Source: Massilia aquatica
Lineage (GTDB): Bacteria > Pseudomonadota > Gammaproteobacteria > Burkholderiales > Burkholderiaceae_D
DNA: 64,000 bases
NCBI RefSeq assembly: GCF_011682045.1
Contig: NZ_VVIW01000030.1
Coordinates: forward strand, 22,766-86,765
Reading direction: 5' to 3'
Shown piece by piece: positions 26,953 to 39,856 of the stretch (positions are counted from its first letter, which is position 1; each line of letters begins with the position of its first letter). The notes beneath the pieces were generated by a model. That model worked only from the letters and a program-made list of their open reading frames with translations, was not told where the DNA came from and searched no databases. The position numbers were made by a program, and so were the translations under genes.

Positions 26953-29523
26953 ATGTTCGAATTCCTTTTCAAGCGACCGGCCGACAAGTCCGACACCCCT
27001 GCCGGGAAGTCCGCGCAGGCGAGCCCGAATCCGGCGCCGCAGCCCTCGCAGACCAGCGTGCTGCGTGCCCAGCAGGCCGAAAAGGTAGCCGGGTTGAAAG
27101 GCGATGAAGCCGCCGCCGTCGAGTTCATCCTGCAATCCGATTTTTCCGAGCTGCGCCTGGCTGCCGCCGAGCACGTCCATACAGCCGCCCAGCTCGAAAA
27201 AGTCCACGCCGCCATGCGCAACACCGACCGCCGCGTCGCCAAGCTCATGCAGTCGCGCCTGGACGCGCTGCGCCACCACCAGGCCGAGCTTGGGCGCGGG
27301 CAAGCCTGCATCGACCAGGCCCAGGCCCTGCTCAAGGACGACAAACTCTCGCCCAACCAGGTGGCCGACCTCGACCGCCGCTGGTCGGTGATCGCCGCGC
27401 CCGAACTGGCCGAGCAGTTCAACGCCATCCGCGCCCAGCTGGCCCAGCGCCTTGAAGCGCAGGTCACCTTGCAGCGTGCCATGATCGACAGCCTGAGCGC
27501 TTTGCGCGCCCTGGGCACCAGCGGCCTGCGCGCCGCGGAACTGGGCGAACGCCTGGAACAGATGGCGCAGGCGCAGGCCGCCGCCCTGGCCGCGCCGGAA
27601 CACGCCTCGCTGCCGCGCAGCCTGACCAACGAATTCGCGTCCGAGCACGCGCGCCTCACGGCCACGCTCGGCGCGCTCGAACAAGGGCAGTCGGCCGTGA
27701 TCGCGCGCGAAACCGCGCTGGCCGAATGGCGTGCCACGCCGCCCGGCGCGTTCAACCAGGAGCAGCTTAAAAAAGCCTGGCAGCAGTTGCCGGCGGCTCC
27801 GGCGGCCGAAGCGGCCGACTTGCAGCAGCGCTTCGAGGAACTGCTTGCCCTGGTGCCGGCGCCGGTCGCCGCACCTGGCAAGCCGGCCAGAGAGCCGCGC
27901 AAGAACGCCCCCGCGCAAGCGCCCGACCAGCATTTCCTCGACGCGCTCGACGCCATGGAAGCGGCCCTGCAGCAAGGTTCGCTCGGCAGCGCGGCCGAGA
28001 TGGACAAGATCCTCAAGGACAGCAAGGGCACGCGCCTCACCCCGGCTTTGTCGGACCGCCTGGCGCATGCGCGCGCCGAACTCAAACGTCTGTCGGACTG
28101 GGCGCGCTGGGGTGGCAACGTCTCGCGCGAAGAACTGATCAAGGCGGTCGAGCAGTTGACCACGCAAAAACTGGCGATGAGCGAACTGGCCAAAAAGGTC
28201 GGCAGCATGCGCGAACGCTGGAAGGCGCTCGATACCTTGTCGGGCGCCGCGCCCAAGAGCCTGTGGGAGCGCTTTGACGCCGCCTGCAGCGCCGCCTACG
28301 CGCCGGCCGCCGCCCACTTCAAGCACCTGGCCGACGAGCGCCACACCAACGCGGCCAAGGCGCAAGCCTTGATCGCCGAGGCGGCGCAAGAAACCGCCAA
28401 GCTGGCCGAAGGCGAGAGCGTCGACTGGAAGCACATGGCCGCCACCGTGCAGCGCATGCGCATGGCGTGGAGCCACCTGGGCGCGATCGACCGCAAGGAA
28501 AAGAAGCGCCTCGACCACGAATTCACCGATGCGCTCAACACCTTGCAGGCGCCACTGGAACAGCAGCGCAAGAACGAGGTGGCCGAACGCGAAGCGATGA
28601 TCGCCCAGGTGGCCGCGCTCGACGCGCATGACCGCCACGCCCTCGACACCCTGCGCGCCTTGCAGGAACGCTGGCAGGAACACGCCAGAGCGCTGCCGCT
28701 CGAACGCAAGTCGGAGCAGGCCCTGTGGCAGAAATTTCGCGCCGCCTGCGACGCCGTCTTCGCGCGCCGGAAAGAAAGCGCCAACGCCGCCGACGCCGAA
28801 CGGCGCAGCCACCAGGAAGCCAAGGACGCCATCAGCGCGCGCCTGGAACTGGCCGCCGGCGAGCCTGACGCCGCCGCCAACGCCGCCAGATTGCTGCGCG
28901 AAGCGGGGGCCGAATGGAACGCCATCGGCGCCGTCCCGCGCGCCAACGAAGCGAAGGTCGAGAAACGCTACCATGCCGCCATCGCCGCGTTGCAGCACCA
29001 TGTCGATGCCGCCAAACGCGACGCCAGCCGTGCCCAGGCCAGCGCGCTGCGCGACAAGCTGCGTCTGTGCCAGGAACTCGAAGCGGCGGTTGCCGCCGGC
29101 GGCGAGCAGGCCGACAGTATCGACAGTAGCGACTGGGCCGCGCGCTGGAGCGCCTTGCCGGCGCTGGACGCCAACCACGACCGCACGCTCAAGGCGCGCA
29201 TGGATGCGGCGCTTGCGGCGCTGGCCGCGCGTGGCGAGGGCCGCGCCGCGTTTGCCGCGCTGCTCGAGAACAACCGCGCACCGCTGCTGCACGAAATCCT
29301 GCGCCTCGAAATCGCGGCCGGCATCGACAGCGGCAGCGAATTCGCGCGCGAGCGCCTGAAACTGCAGGTCGAGACCTTGCAGTCCTCGCTCAAGTCCGGG
29401 CAAAAGCCGGGCAACCAGGCGGCCCAGTTCCTGCAGCTGTGCGCCATGCCGGCGCTGGTGGACGACCGCACCGCCTCGCGCATCGAACACCTGTTCACGC
29501 GCATTGCCAGGGACGGCAAATGA
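26953..29523 (+). CDS. DUF349 domain protein
   Basis: 856 residues, nearly all helical and rich in Ala, Arg and Glu. It contains several DUF349 units with the family pattern WKALDTL, then LWERFDAACSAAY, and later LWQKFRAACDAVFARRKE and RWQEHARALPLERKSE. DUF349 proteins are long, soluble, coiled-coil-like proteins common in Burkholderiales. In some species they have been linked to replication or chromosome processes, but the biochemical role is not settled. It starts the 26.95-30.8 kb run; moaE begins at 29520, overlapping its stop. Confidence 0.85.
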   Translation: MFEFLFKRPADKSDTPAGKSAQASPNPAPQPSQTSVLRAQQAEKVAGLKGDEAAAVEFILQSDFSELRLAAAEHVHTAAQLEKVHAAMRNTDRRVAKLMQSRLDALRHHQAELGRGQACIDQAQALLKDDKLSPNQVADLDRRWSVIAAPELAEQFNAIRAQLAQRLEAQVTLQRAMIDSLSALRALGTSGLRAAELGERLEQMAQAQAAALAAPEHASLPRSLTNEFASEHARLTATLGALEQGQSAVIARETALAEWRATPPGAFNQEQLKKAWQQLPAAPAAEAADLQQRFEELLALVPAPVAAPGKPAREPRKNAPAQAPDQHFLDALDAMEAALQQGSLGSAAEMDKILKDSKGTRLTPALSDRLAHARAELKRLSDWARWGGNVSREELIKAVEQLTTQKLAMSELAKKVGSMRERWKALDTLSGAAPKSLWERFDAACSAAYAPAAAHFKHLADERHTNAAKAQALIAEAAQETAKLAEGESVDWKHMAATVQRMRMAWSHLGAIDRKEKKRLDHEFTDALNTLQAPLEQQRKNEVAEREAMIAQVAALDAHDRHALDTLRALQERWQEHARALPLERKSEQALWQKFRAACDAVFARRKESANAADAERRSHQEAKDAISARLELAAGEPDAAANAARLLREAGAEWNAIGAVPRANEAKVEKRYHAAIAALQHHVDAAKRDASRAQASALRDKLRLCQELEAAVAAGGEQADSIDSSDWAARWSALPALDANHDRTLKARMDAALAALAARGEGRAAFAALLENNRAPLLHEILRLEIAAGIDSGSEFARERLKLQVETLQSSLKSGQKPGNQAAQFLQLCAMPALVDDRTASRIEHLFTRIARDGK

Positions 29524-29978
29524 TGGCGGTGCGGGTCCAGACCGCCGACTTCGACCTGAGCACCGAAATGGCCGCCCTGCGCGCGCAGGATGCGCGCATC
29601 GGCGCGCTCGTCAGTTTTGTCGGCACGGTGCGCGACATGAACGACGGCGCCAGCGTGGCCGCGATGGAGCTCGAACATTATCCGGGCATGACCGAACAGG
29701 CGCTGGAAAAAATCGTGGCAGAGGCTTGCGAGCGCTGGCCCCTGTACGGCGCGCTGGTGGTGCACCGGGTCGGGCCGCTCGCGCCGCTCGACCAGATCGT
29801 GCTGGTGGCGTGCACCGCCGCGCACCGGGGCGAAGCGTTTGCGGCCTGCGAATTCATCATCGACTACCTCAAGACCGACGCCCCGTTCTGGAAAAAAGAG
29901 CAAACGCCCGATGGCGCGCGCTGGGTCGACGCGCGCGTGAGCGACGACGCCGCGCTGGCCAAGTGGGCCGCCGTGTGA
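29520..29978 (+). CDS. moaE: MoaE, large subunit of molybdopterin synthase
   Basis: 152 residues. MoaE with MoaD puts the dithiolene sulfur into cyclic pyranopterin to make molybdopterin. Visible are FVGTVRDMNDG at 33-43, ELEHYPGM near 51-57, HRVG at 82-85 and the Lys-rich loop KTDAPFWKKE at 118-127 whose Lys residues hold the substrate. The start ATG at 29520 overlaps the DUF349 stop (ATGATGG; a second in-frame ATG follows at 29523). No moaD, moaA or moaC gene is in the window. Confidence 0.95.
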   Translation: MMAVRVQTADFDLSTEMAALRAQDARIGALVSFVGTVRDMNDGASVAAMELEHYPGMTEQALEKIVAEACERWPLYGALVVHRVGPLAPLDQIVLVACTAAHRGEAFAACEFIIDYLKTDAPFWKKEQTPDGARWVDARVSDDAALAKWAAV

Positions 29979-30349
29979 ACTTTGTCGCCGTCGGCGTGGG
30001 CGCCGCGCTGGGCGCGTGGCTGCGCTGGGCTCTGGGATTGTGGATGGGCGCCTGGCACCCGAAGCTGCAACTCGGCACCCTGGCCGTGAACCTGGCCGGC
30101 GGCTATCTGATCGGCGTGGCGCTGGGATTTTTTGGGGCGCACCCGCAGCTGCCGCCGGAATGGCGCCTGTTCGCGGTGACCGGTTTCCTGGGCGGCCTGA
30201 CCACGTTTTCCACCTTTTCCGGCGAGGCCATGGCGCTGCTCGAACGCGGCGACTATGGCTGGGCGCTGGCGCATTCGTCCCTGCACCTGGCCGGATCGAT
30301 TATCTGCTGTATCGCCGGCCATGCCAGCTGGCGCGCTTTATCCACGTGA
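29975..30349 (+). CDS. crcB: CrcB/Fluc fluoride channel
   Basis: 124 residues from a GTG start at 29975 that overlaps the moaE stop by 4 nt; no ATG gives a full protein. It has four membrane segments. Family words are GAALGAWLRW near 9-18, NLAGGYLIG with N39, and GLTTFSTFS at 74-82, whose two Phe (F78, F81) form the fluoride-conducting box. Fluc channels export toxic fluoride from the cytoplasm as a dual-topology dimer. Translational coupling to moaE is likely but has no known meaning. No fluoride riboswitch is seen just upstream, because the space is coding. Confidence 0.93.
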   Translation: MNFVAVGVGAALGAWLRWALGLWMGAWHPKLQLGTLAVNLAGGYLIGVALGFFGAHPQLPPEWRLFAVTGFLGGLTTFSTFSGEAMALLERGDYGWALAHSSLHLAGSIICCIAGHASWRALST

Positions 30350-30370
30350 TGTCAAACCAAGGAGAATTCA

Positions 30371-30808
30371 ATGTCCAAGCACCTGCCGCAACGTCCTACC
30401 ACCGCCTTTGTCGGCGCCTCCTGGGCGGCGCTGGTCGTCGGCGCCGGTACTTACCTCATCGGGCTGTGGAACTCGACGATGCAGCTCAATGAGCGCGGTT
30501 ACTACTTCACCTTGCTGATGTACGGGCTGTTCGCCGCCGTGTCGCTGCAAAAGTCGGTGCGCGACCGCCTCGAAGGCGTGAAGGTGACGGGCATTTACTT
30601 TACGCTGTGCTGGGTGTCGCTGCTGCTGTCGGTGGCGCTGCTGACCGTGGGCCTGTTGAACGCGTCCCTGGTGCTGAGCGAAAAAGGCTTTTTTGCGATG
30701 TCGTTCGTCCTGAGCCTGTTCGCGGCGGTGGCGGTGCAGAAGAACGTGCGCGACGTCGCCGTGTCGCAGGACGCGGGCGGCGGCTACGTCGATTCGGGCA
30801 AGGAATAA
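30371..30808 (+). CDS. yiaA: YiaA-like inner-membrane protein
   Basis: 145 residues with a good ribosome binding site (AAGGAG). Two YiaAB units, each with two membrane helices: AFVGASWAALVVGAGTYLIG with YYFTLLMYGLFAAVSLQKSVRD, then FTLCWVSLLLSVALLTVGL with FFAMSFVLSLFAAVAVQKNVRD. The repeated QKxVRD text after each second helix is the family hallmark. The function is not known; relatives are linked to membrane stress. It follows crcB by 21 nt and may be in one transcript with moaE and crcB. Confidence 0.9.
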   Translation: MSKHLPQRPTTAFVGASWAALVVGAGTYLIGLWNSTMQLNERGYYFTLLMYGLFAAVSLQKSVRDRLEGVKVTGIYFTLCWVSLLLSVALLTVGLLNASLVLSEKGFFAMSFVLSLFAAVAVQKNVRDVAVSQDAGGGYVDSGKE

Positions 30809-30856
30809 GCCACACTGACCGGGCCGCCGCGGCCCGGTCAGCCTGTCACTGTCCCG

Positions 30857-33493
30857 TCACTCCTGCGGGAACTTCATCGCCTTCCTCACCGCCAGGCAGC
30901 GCCGGTCGTTTTCATGCTGGTCGCGCAGCGCGCGCATGGTCCCCTCCGATAATCCCTTCAACTCCTTGGCGGCCCTGGCCAGGCGCGCCACGCTGGCCGG
31001 CGTGCAGTCCTTCGGTATCAGGGTCGCGGCAAAGCTGCGCATGTAGACCGGGCCGGCGGCCTTGTCCAGCGCCGGCAACTGGCGCAGGCGTTCGGCCGCG
31101 CTCATTTCGCTCAGGACGCGCTGCCCGGCCGGGTACAGGTTTTCCATCGCCGTGCGCACGCGCGAAAACGGCAGCGTGGTTTTCTGGTCCATGATCGTGG
31201 CCAGCCACTGGCGCTTGACGGCGGCGTCGGGCCGGATCACGGTGGCGCGCAGCGCGGCGGCCTGGCCGGCGTCGGAATTGTCGCGCGCCTGTTCGGCCGC
31301 GATGAGCGCCACGCTGCCCGAGTAACCTGCGCGGCTGAGCGCTTCGATGATCTTCCAGCGCAGGTCCTGGTCGACCGGCACGGCTTCAAGCACCGTGGCG
31401 CCGTCCAGGATGGACACCAGCCGCTCTTGCGCTTGCACGGTGGTGGCCGCGTCCAGGTAGGCGTCCATCCAGCGGTGCGTGAAGTTGGCGTTGCCCTTGC
31501 TCGCTTCGACCCCGCGCCACATCATCGCTTCGAGCGCGGCGATGGTTTTTTGCGTGTAGCGCGGCGGCGCGTGCATCACGTCGATGTAGTACTTGGCGCC
31601 GGCCACCTTGGCCAGCACGTCGCCGAGCAGGTTGTAGTTCTTTTCTTGCGGGGCGTTGGCCAGCGCGGTCTGGATGAAGCTATCGAGCGGCAGTTCGCCA
31701 TCGCGCACGCCGTCCCACAGGCTTTGCCACATCATCGCGCGCAGCAGCGGTTCATCGATGGCGCCCAGGTGCGCGCCGGCCGAGGCGAACGAGCGCTTGT
31801 CCAGCTTGACCTTGACGTAGCCCCAGTCCTGGTAGTTCGGATACACCAGGTCGGGGCAGGCGCTGCCCACCAGTTCGGGCACGCCGGTGGTGGCGCCCTT
31901 GTACGTGACGGCGACGGTTTTTCCCGCAGCGAGCTTGCCGGCGTCGAGCACGAAGGTGGCCACCTGCACGCGCTGTTCGCGCAGGGTCGGCAGCGCGGCC
32001 GGGGCGCTCTGGCGCAGGCTGAAGCTGGCGATCTTGCCGGCGCTGCAGCGGTACTCGGCCGCCAGCGTGTTCACGCCGGCCTTGTACAGCCACTGCTGCG
32101 TCCACGGCTTGAGATCGCGCCCGGCGGCGTCGCCCAGGCTGCCGATGAAGTCGTCCAACTGCGCATTCTTGTACTGGTACTTGACCAGGTAGTTATGCAC
32201 GCCCTTGCGGAATACTTCTTCGCCCAGCAGATGGCGCAGCTGCTTGAGGGTGGAGGCGCCTTTCGAGTAAGTGATCGCATCGATGTTATCGAACGCGTTG
32301 GCGGTCGACGCCACCGGCACCTCGATCGGGTGCGTGGCCGGGCTCTGGTCCTGTACGTAGGCCTGCTGCTTGCCTTCGGCATAGAAGGTTTGCCAGGCGC
32401 CGGTAAATTCGGTCGACTCCGCCGTCGCCATGGTCGCCATGAAGGAGGCGAAGCTTTCGTTGAGCCACAGGCCGTTCCACCATTTCATGGTCACCAGGTC
32501 GCCGAACCACTGGTGCGCCATTTCGTGCAGGATGACTTCGGCCAGGGTTTCGCGCTGGGCCTCGGTCATGGCCGCCTTGTACAGGAAGCCGTTTTCGGCG
32601 AAGGTCACCGCACCCGCGTTTTCCATCGCGCCGTACAGGAAGTCGGGCACCAGCACCTGGTCGTACTTGTCGAACTGGTAGGGAATGCCGAAGTAGTTGT
32701 CGAAGTAGGCCAGGCCCTGGCTGGTGTACTTGAACCAGTCGGCGGGCGAGACTTGGGCGGCGACCGACTGGCGCGCCAGCAGGCGCATCGGATACTTGCC
32801 GCTGTTGTCTTCCCAGACCTTGTACGGGCCTGCGTGCATCGAGAAATTGTAGGCCGAGAGCTGCCTGGTGGCGGGGAAGGTCCAGCGCCGCGTGGCGCCG
32901 CGTTCTTCGATGGCGCTTTCGCGCCTGGTCGAGACCACCTGCCAGTCGGCCGGCGCGGTCACCGTCAGCTGGTAGGTCGCTTTCAGGTCGGGCTGGTCGA
33001 ACAGGGCGAACATCTGCTGCGCCGCCGCCGGCTCGAAGTGCGAGTAGGTGTAGACCTTGCCGTCGACCGGGTCGCGCATGCGGTGCAAGCCTTCGCCATT
33101 GGTGCTGTGGGCGCGCTGGTAATTCACGGTGATGCTGTTGCGCCCCACCTTGAGGTCGCGCGCGGCGATCGTGATGTAGGCCTTGTTGTACTGCGGCGTG
33201 ACCGCCACGCCGTTGACGGTGAGGCTGGCGATGGTGGCCTTGTCCAGGTCCACCGTGATCGGCGCGCGCGTGTCGGCCAGGTCGAACTGCAAGGTGCTGG
33301 CGCCGCTGAAGGTCTCGGCGCCGCTCAAGGTGAAGTCGAGCACATAGGCCACGTTGGCGATGCGTTTCGATCTGGCCGCGGCGTCGGCCTGGGTCAGCGC
33401 GTCGGCGCGCACCGGCGCGGGAGCGGGGGCGGCTGTGCAGGCGGCGCCGGCCAGGAGGAGGGCGCCCAGGGCGCTGAATCGGGAAATAGACAA
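30857..33493 (-). CDS. M1-family aminopeptidase, lipoprotein
   Basis: 878 residues. Residues 1-20 end in the lipobox LAGAAC, so the mature protein is probably attached to the membrane and periplasmic. The M1 motifs are GAMENAG at 288-294 (substrate N-terminus) and [10 protein letters not shown] with H323, H327 and the third zinc ligand E346 in LWLNESFA. The ERAP1-like C-terminal domain (from about 550) is present. It resembles aminopeptidase N, which removes N-terminal amino acids from peptides. The gene is divergent from clpB and probably has its own promoter in 33494-33560. Confidence 0.95.
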   Translation of the reverse strand: MSISRFSALGALLLAGAACTAAPAPAPVRADALTQADAAARSKRIANVAYVLDFTLSGAETFSGASTLQFDLADTRAPITVDLDKATIASLTVNGVAVTPQYNKAYITIAARDLKVGRNSITVNYQRAHSTNGEGLHRMRDPVDGKVYTYSHFEPAAAQQMFALFDQPDLKATYQLTVTAPADWQVVSTRRESAIEERGATRRWTFPATRQLSAYNFSMHAGPYKVWEDNSGKYPMRLLARQSVAAQVSPADWFKYTSQGLAYFDNYFGIPYQFDKYDQVLVPDFLYGAMENAGAVTFAENGFLYKAAMTEAQRETLAEVILHEMAHQWFGDLVTMKWWNGLWLNESFASFMATMATAESTEFTGAWQTFYAEGKQQAYVQDQSPATHPIEVPVASTANAFDNIDAITYSKGASTLKQLRHLLGEEVFRKGVHNYLVKYQYKNAQLDDFIGSLGDAAGRDLKPWTQQWLYKAGVNTLAAEYRCSAGKIASFSLRQSAPAALPTLREQRVQVATFVLDAGKLAAGKTVAVTYKGATTGVPELVGSACPDLVYPNYQDWGYVKVKLDKRSFASAGAHLGAIDEPLLRAMMWQSLWDGVRDGELPLDSFIQTALANAPQEKNYNLLGDVLAKVAGAKYYIDVMHAPPRYTQKTIAALEAMMWRGVEASKGNANFTHRWMDAYLDAATTVQAQERLVSILDGATVLEAVPVDQDLRWKIIEALSRAGYSGSVALIAAEQARDNSDAGQAAALRATVIRPDAAVKRQWLATIMDQKTTLPFSRVRTAMENLYPAGQRVLSEMSAAERLRQLPALDKAAGPVYMRSFAATLIPKDCTPASVARLARAAKELKGLSEGTMRALRDQHENDRRCLAVRKAMKFPQE

Positions 33494-33563
33494 GGCGGCA
33501 GTCCAATAAAGGTTTCAAGGGTGCAAGAATATCATGGGCAATGCGTTGGTCACGCGGCTGCGC

Positions 33564-33591
33564 CTTGAAAACGGCGGCCGTGGCCCAATCT
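33564..33591 (+). promoter_or_regulatory. Sigma-32 heat-shock promoter of clpB
   Basis: CTTGAAA (33564-33570), a 13-nt spacer, then CCCAATCT (33584-33591) closely match the RpoH consensus CTTGAAA-N11-16-CCCCATNT. The start of transcription would be about 33598, giving a leader of about 33 nt before the ATG at 33631. Confidence 0.85.
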
Positions 33592-33630
33592 TTCAATCAA
33601 GTTAATCACACTTTTATGTGGAGCTCGACC

Positions 33631-36225
<2,595 letters not shown>

Positions 36226-36229
36226 AAGC

Positions 36230-36262
36230 TGGCGCAGGCGGGCACCTTGCCCGCCTGCGCCA
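36230..36262. terminator. Strong hairpin between clpB and the metalloprotease gene
   Basis: A perfect 15-bp inverted repeat, 36230-36244 with 36248-36262, around a 3-nt loop. It lies between two convergent genes (stops at 36225 and 36280). There is no clear T-run on either side, so it may stop transcription weakly in both directions or protect mRNA ends. Confidence 0.6.
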
Positions 36263-36279
36263 CGCAGGTCACATCACGA

Positions 36280-37332
36280 TCAGCGCTTGCGGCGCAGGCC
36301 GACCAGGCCGGCCAGGCCAAGCATGAACAGCGCCAGCGCGCCCGGCTCCGGAACCGCGTTCACGTTCCAGCCGATCACGTCAAAATACTGCAGGTCCAGC
36401 GGCGACAGGCCGAGCTTTTCGCCACGGCCGGCGGTTGGGTCGAGCAGGCCCAGGTTCAGGTTATCTTCCCAGTGGCTGGCCTGCTGGCCGTCGCCATACA
36501 CCGACCCGGTGGAGAAGGTCGCCAGGGTGGTCTGGCATTTATCGAGCGAGAAGAACTTGGTGCGCGTATCGGCCGACCAGTCCAGGTCCGCCGCTTTCTT
36601 TTTGCTGTGCGACGAGCAGCGATACAGGTCGCCCGGGGCGATGTAGCTGAACTCCGAGTCGGCATAGTCGCCATCGCGGTTGTAGTCGAGGACATCGACG
36701 CCGCTGATGAAGCCGAGCGCGTGGCCGATTTCGTGCGCGGCCACGCCGATGAAATCGTAGGCCTTGCCCTCGACGCCATTATCCGGATCGAAGTCCCAGT
36801 CGAACAGGCTGCTGAAATTGATTTCGCCGTCGGAGACATCATCCCTGGCGTCGCTCAGGCCGACCGCGCGCGCGTTGGCGCGGGTCATGCGGATGCTGTT
36901 GTTGTTGGCGTCGCAGTTATCGTCCAGGAAGGGCGTGGCGCTGCCGATGCCCGACGGGTTGGTGCCGGTGCCGTTCATGATCACGTTCAGGCAGCTGCTG
37001 GCCGACAGGTTCGACACGGCCGTCTTGTCGTTGCCGCTCCAGGCATCCTTGGCCAGCGCGTTGCGGTAGTCGTCGTAACTGAACAGCTCCTGGGTCGAGC
37101 CGGTCGAACCAAGCACGCCCGCATCAAGCTCCAGGAAGCCGATGTTCAGGTTGACCTGAACATTATCGTGCAACACATTGGTCCAGCGCGCGGCGGCCGC
37201 CTGGAAGCCGGCCAGCGCCAGCGGATCCATGCCGGGGGCCGGGGTGAAGTTGATGACGAGTGCCTGGGCAGAGCCGGCATAAGCGCACAGCAGGACCGGC
37301 GCGATCTTCAAGAGACGTTTTAAGGTTTTCAT
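36280..37332 (-). CDS. Secreted metalloprotease with PEP-CTERM anchor (NF038122-like)
   Basis: 350 residues. A Sec signal ends near A24. A zinc motif HEIGHALGF lies at 200-208 with a likely further ligand D213 in ISGVD, as in metzincin-like proteases. The C-terminus VPEPGALALFMLGLAGL and RRKR at 327-350 is the PEP-CTERM sorting tail, which is cut by exosortase and sends the protein to the surface or extracellular matrix. The two Cys pairs at about 114/140 and 239/271 may form disulfides. The exosortase is not in the window. Asp/Asn-rich loops suggest bound calcium. Confidence 0.88.
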   Translation of the reverse strand: MKTLKRLLKIAPVLLCAYAGSAQALVINFTPAPGMDPLALAGFQAAAARWTNVLHDNVQVNLNIGFLELDAGVLGSTGSTQELFSYDDYRNALAKDAWSGNDKTAVSNLSASSCLNVIMNGTGTNPSGIGSATPFLDDNCDANNNSIRMTRANARAVGLSDARDDVSDGEINFSSLFDWDFDPDNGVEGKAYDFIGVAAHEIGHALGFISGVDVLDYNRDGDYADSEFSYIAPGDLYRCSSHSKKKAADLDWSADTRTKFFSLDKCQTTLATFSTGSVYGDGQQASHWEDNLNLGLLDPTAGRGEKLGLSPLDLQYFDVIGWNVNAVPEPGALALFMLGLAGLVGLRRKR

Positions 37333-37560
37333 TTCCGCTTTTCAAGGTGTCGCTGATTAGAATCAGACTATTGGTATATTTTTAACCATGCTTGGTGCAA
37401 TCGGGCATTGCCCGCATGGTTCACTCGTAAAAGCGTATTGTAAAAGCAAGTTTCGCGCCAGAAATTTAAGCCCTTGTTACTAAACATTAAATTTTGAACG
37501 AGGGCGGATTTGACAGTTGGAGTGTAAAGATATCCGACAGCGCAGGCTTAGGTGGCGGAA

Positions 37561-37604
37561 AGAAAAAACCGCCATGCCTGCGTTGGCAGGGATGGCGGTT
37601 TTTG
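37561..37604 (-). terminator. Terminator after the repeat response-regulator gene
   Basis: AACCGCCAT pairs with ATGGCGGTT, with an inner CCTGC/GCAGG stem, and on the minus strand a T-run follows (GGTTTTTTC). It is 26 nt beyond the stop at 37630. The A-run on the other side means it can also work on the plus strand. Confidence 0.85.
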
Positions 37605-37629
37605 ATGGAAAGACCGGATGCCGGCCGGG

Positions 37630-39600
37630 TCAGGTGCGACCCTCGCGCATGAAGCGCTGGATGTGATCGAGCATGACGGCGTCCGAATACGGCTTGCCGA
37701 GCAGGACATCGACGCCGGCTTCGGCAGCCTTGACCTGGTAGCTTTCTTCGGCGCTGATCATGATCACGGGAATGTGCGCCGTCAGCGGGTTCTGGCGCAC
37801 GTGCCTGGTCAGCTCGAAGCCATTCATGCCCGGCATTTCGACGTCGGTGATGAGCACGTCGGGCATGCGCGCGGCGATCTGATTCATCGCGTCGAGGCCG
37901 TCTTCGGCCAGCGCTACCTGGAACTGATTGTTGACCAGCAAGCGGTTGGTTTTTACCCGGACCACTTTGGAATCGTCGGCGATCATGACGACGGTCTCGG
38001 TGGCGACCTTAGCCTGGTGTACGCGTGCCGGGGCGGCGGGAGCAGCCACCTCGGGCGCGGCAGCGGGGGCGCTGTTTGCAGCGGCCAGGCGTGCTGCCTC
38101 GTCGGCGGCGGCGCGTTCGGCTTCCAGGCGCGCTGCTTGTTCCGCAGCGACGCGCTCGGCTTCGGCACGTGCCGCTTGTTCGGCGGCAATGCGCTCGGCT
38201 TCGGCACGGGCCGCTTGTTCGGCAACGACGCGTTCGGCTTCGATGCGCGCCGCTTGCTCCGCCGCCACACTTGCCGCTTCTTGCGCTGCAAGGCGTTCGG
38301 CTTCAACTCGGGCAGCCTGTTCCGCAGCAAACCGTTCGGCTTCGCGTCGGGCGGCTTCTTCGGCGGCCACGCGTTCAGCTTCCGCTTGCGCGGCAGCGAC
38401 GCGTGCAGCTTCTTCCGCCGCCGCCTGTTCGGCCAGCAAGCGTGCAGCTTCGGCGTCGGCCAGGCGCTGCGTTTCCACGCGCGCCGCTTCTTCCGCAGCC
38501 AGGCGCTCTGCTTCGATGCGCTCGGCTTCGGCCGCAGCGATGCGTTCGGCCTCACGCTGCGCCGCATCGATGGCAGCGATGCGTTCGGCTTCGCGCTGTG
38601 CCGCTTCGATGGCGGCGATGCGCTCGGCTTCCAGCTGCGCAGCCTGTTCATCGGCAACACGCTGCGCTTCCAGCTGCGTTGCTTGCTCGTCGGCGATGCG
38701 CTGTGCTTCCAGCTGCGCCGCCTGTTCGTCGGCCAGGCGTGCGGCTTCCAATTGCGCCGCCTGTTCGTCGGCCAGGCGTGCGGCTTCCAATTGCGCTGCC
38801 AGCTCGTCGGCCAGGCGTTTGGCTTCCAGTTGCGCCGCCTGCTCGTCGGCCAGGCGTGCGGCTTCCAGTTGCGCGGCCTGCTCATCGGCGATGCGCTTCG
38901 CTTGCGCCTGCGCGGCCTGCTCATCGGCCAGACGCTGCGCTTCCAGCTGCGCCGCCTGCTCGTCGGCGAGGCGCTGGGCCTCCTGGCGGCCGGCTTCCTC
39001 GGCGGCCAGACGTTCCGCTTCCATGCGGGCAATATTGATGGCGGCGATGCGCTCCGCTTCCACGCGCACGGCCGCGTCGAAGGCGGCGCGCGCCGCTTCG
39101 GCACGCGCGGCTTCTTCCGCCGCAAGACGCTCTTCTTCGGCGATGCGTTCGGCTTCCAGGCGCTCGGCCTCGGCGCTAGCGAGCCGCTCGGCGTCCAGGC
39201 GTACCGCTTCTTCGGCAGCGGCGATGCGCTCGGCGTCGAGGCGGGCGGCCTCGCGCACCTGTTCCAGGCGCGCCTGTTCGGCGGCAGCCATGCGTTCTTC
39301 GTCCAGGCGCGCTTGTTCCAGCGCCGCCAGGCGGTTCTGTTCGTCTTGTGAGCGCGCTTCGGCGATCAGGCGGGCCGCTTCGACGCGCGCGGCTTCCTCG
39401 GCTGCGTCCTTCTCGGCCTGGATGCGCGCGAAGTTCTTTGCCTGCTCGTTAGCATCGAGCATGCTCGGTTCATCGCGTTGTTGCAGTGCCTTGATTTCGC
39501 GTTCGCGCAACTTGTACATCACTACGCGATACCCCACGTAGAGCAACAAAATGATAAAAACGCCTATGCCGACATTGGTTTCGTAACTTGAAGTAAACAC
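37630..39600 (-). CDS. Membrane-anchored response regulator with long 13-residue Ala/Glu repeats
   Basis: 656 residues. One membrane helix at about 10-30 ([20 protein letters not shown]) is followed by about 480 residues of Ala/Glu/Arg/Gln-rich helix. From about 215 to 515 this is built of 13-residue units of the form AQLEAxRLADEQA, some 22 copies. The C-terminus, about 537-656, is a CheY-like receiver with acidic pair D542-D543, phosphorylation site D586 in [10 protein letters not shown] and K636 in LLGKP. The rod resembles TolA-III in composition. A receiver at the end of a rod from the membrane is unusual. It may be a signalling or motility/polar-assembly protein. The repeat also shows as a 39-nt DNA repeat at 38060-39060. 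Confidence 0.85.
   Translation of the reverse strand: MFTSSYETNVGIGVFIILLLYVGYRVVMYKLREREIKALQQRDEPSMLDANEQAKNFARIQAEKDAAEEAARVEAARLIAEARSQDEQNRLAALEQARLDEERMAAAEQARLEQVREAARLDAERIAAAEEAVRLDAERLASAEAERLEAERIAEEERLAAEEAARAEAARAAFDAAVRVEAERIAAINIARMEAERLAAEEAGRQEAQRLADEQAAQLEAQRLADEQAAQAQAKRIADEQAAQLEAARLADEQAAQLEAKRLADELAAQLEAARLADEQAAQLEAARLADEQAAQLEAQRIADEQATQLEAQRVADEQAAQLEAERIAAIEAAQREAERIAAIDAAQREAERIAAAEAERIEAERLAAEEAARVETQRLADAEAARLLAEQAAAEEAARVAAAQAEAERVAAEEAARREAERFAAEQAARVEAERLAAQEAASVAAEQAARIEAERVVAEQAARAEAERIAAEQAARAEAERVAAEQAARLEAERAAADEAARLAAANSAPAAAPEVAAPAAPARVHQAKVATETVVMIADDSKVVRVKTNRLLVNNQFQVALAEDGLDAMNQIAARMPDVLITDVEMPGMNGFELTRHVRQNPLTAHIPVIMISAEESYQVKAAEAGVDVLLGKPYSDAVMLDHIQRFMREGRT
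38060..39070 (-). repeat. About 39-nt tandem repeats inside the response-regulator gene
   Basis: The units code for 13-residue blocks (for example [13 protein letters not shown]). Copies vary by synonymous and conservative changes, with best conservation at about 38600-38960. Slippage between copies is likely, so repeat number may differ between strains. Confidence 0.8.
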
Positions 39601-39856
39601 GCGAACAGCTCTCCGTCGTTACCTTTTTTTCAAGGCAATGGGTTAATAAAAGGCGATCTTGGTTGTAGGCAATAATGATACACCGGCGCGCCGCAGAACA
39701 CGATGGATGGTTGTAAGCAATTCATGTGAGCTTGTTTTACGACAGCGCCGAGGCGATTGGTACGAAGCTGGTTTTAGTATCGCCACCTGCTACTTTATCC
39801 GATTTCTTGCCTGAGCTCAGCAGGATTGGGCGGATAGCGACACTATATTCGCTGCA

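Noticed and set aside
26725..29490. 921-codon open frame opposite the DUF349 gene
   Set aside because: It is antisense to a recognised protein with GC-rich codons; no signal peptide, motif or ribosome site.
38060..39070. CRISPR-like array from regular repeats
   Set aside because: The 39-nt units are contiguous, without unique spacers, and stay in frame coding a 13-residue helix repeat.
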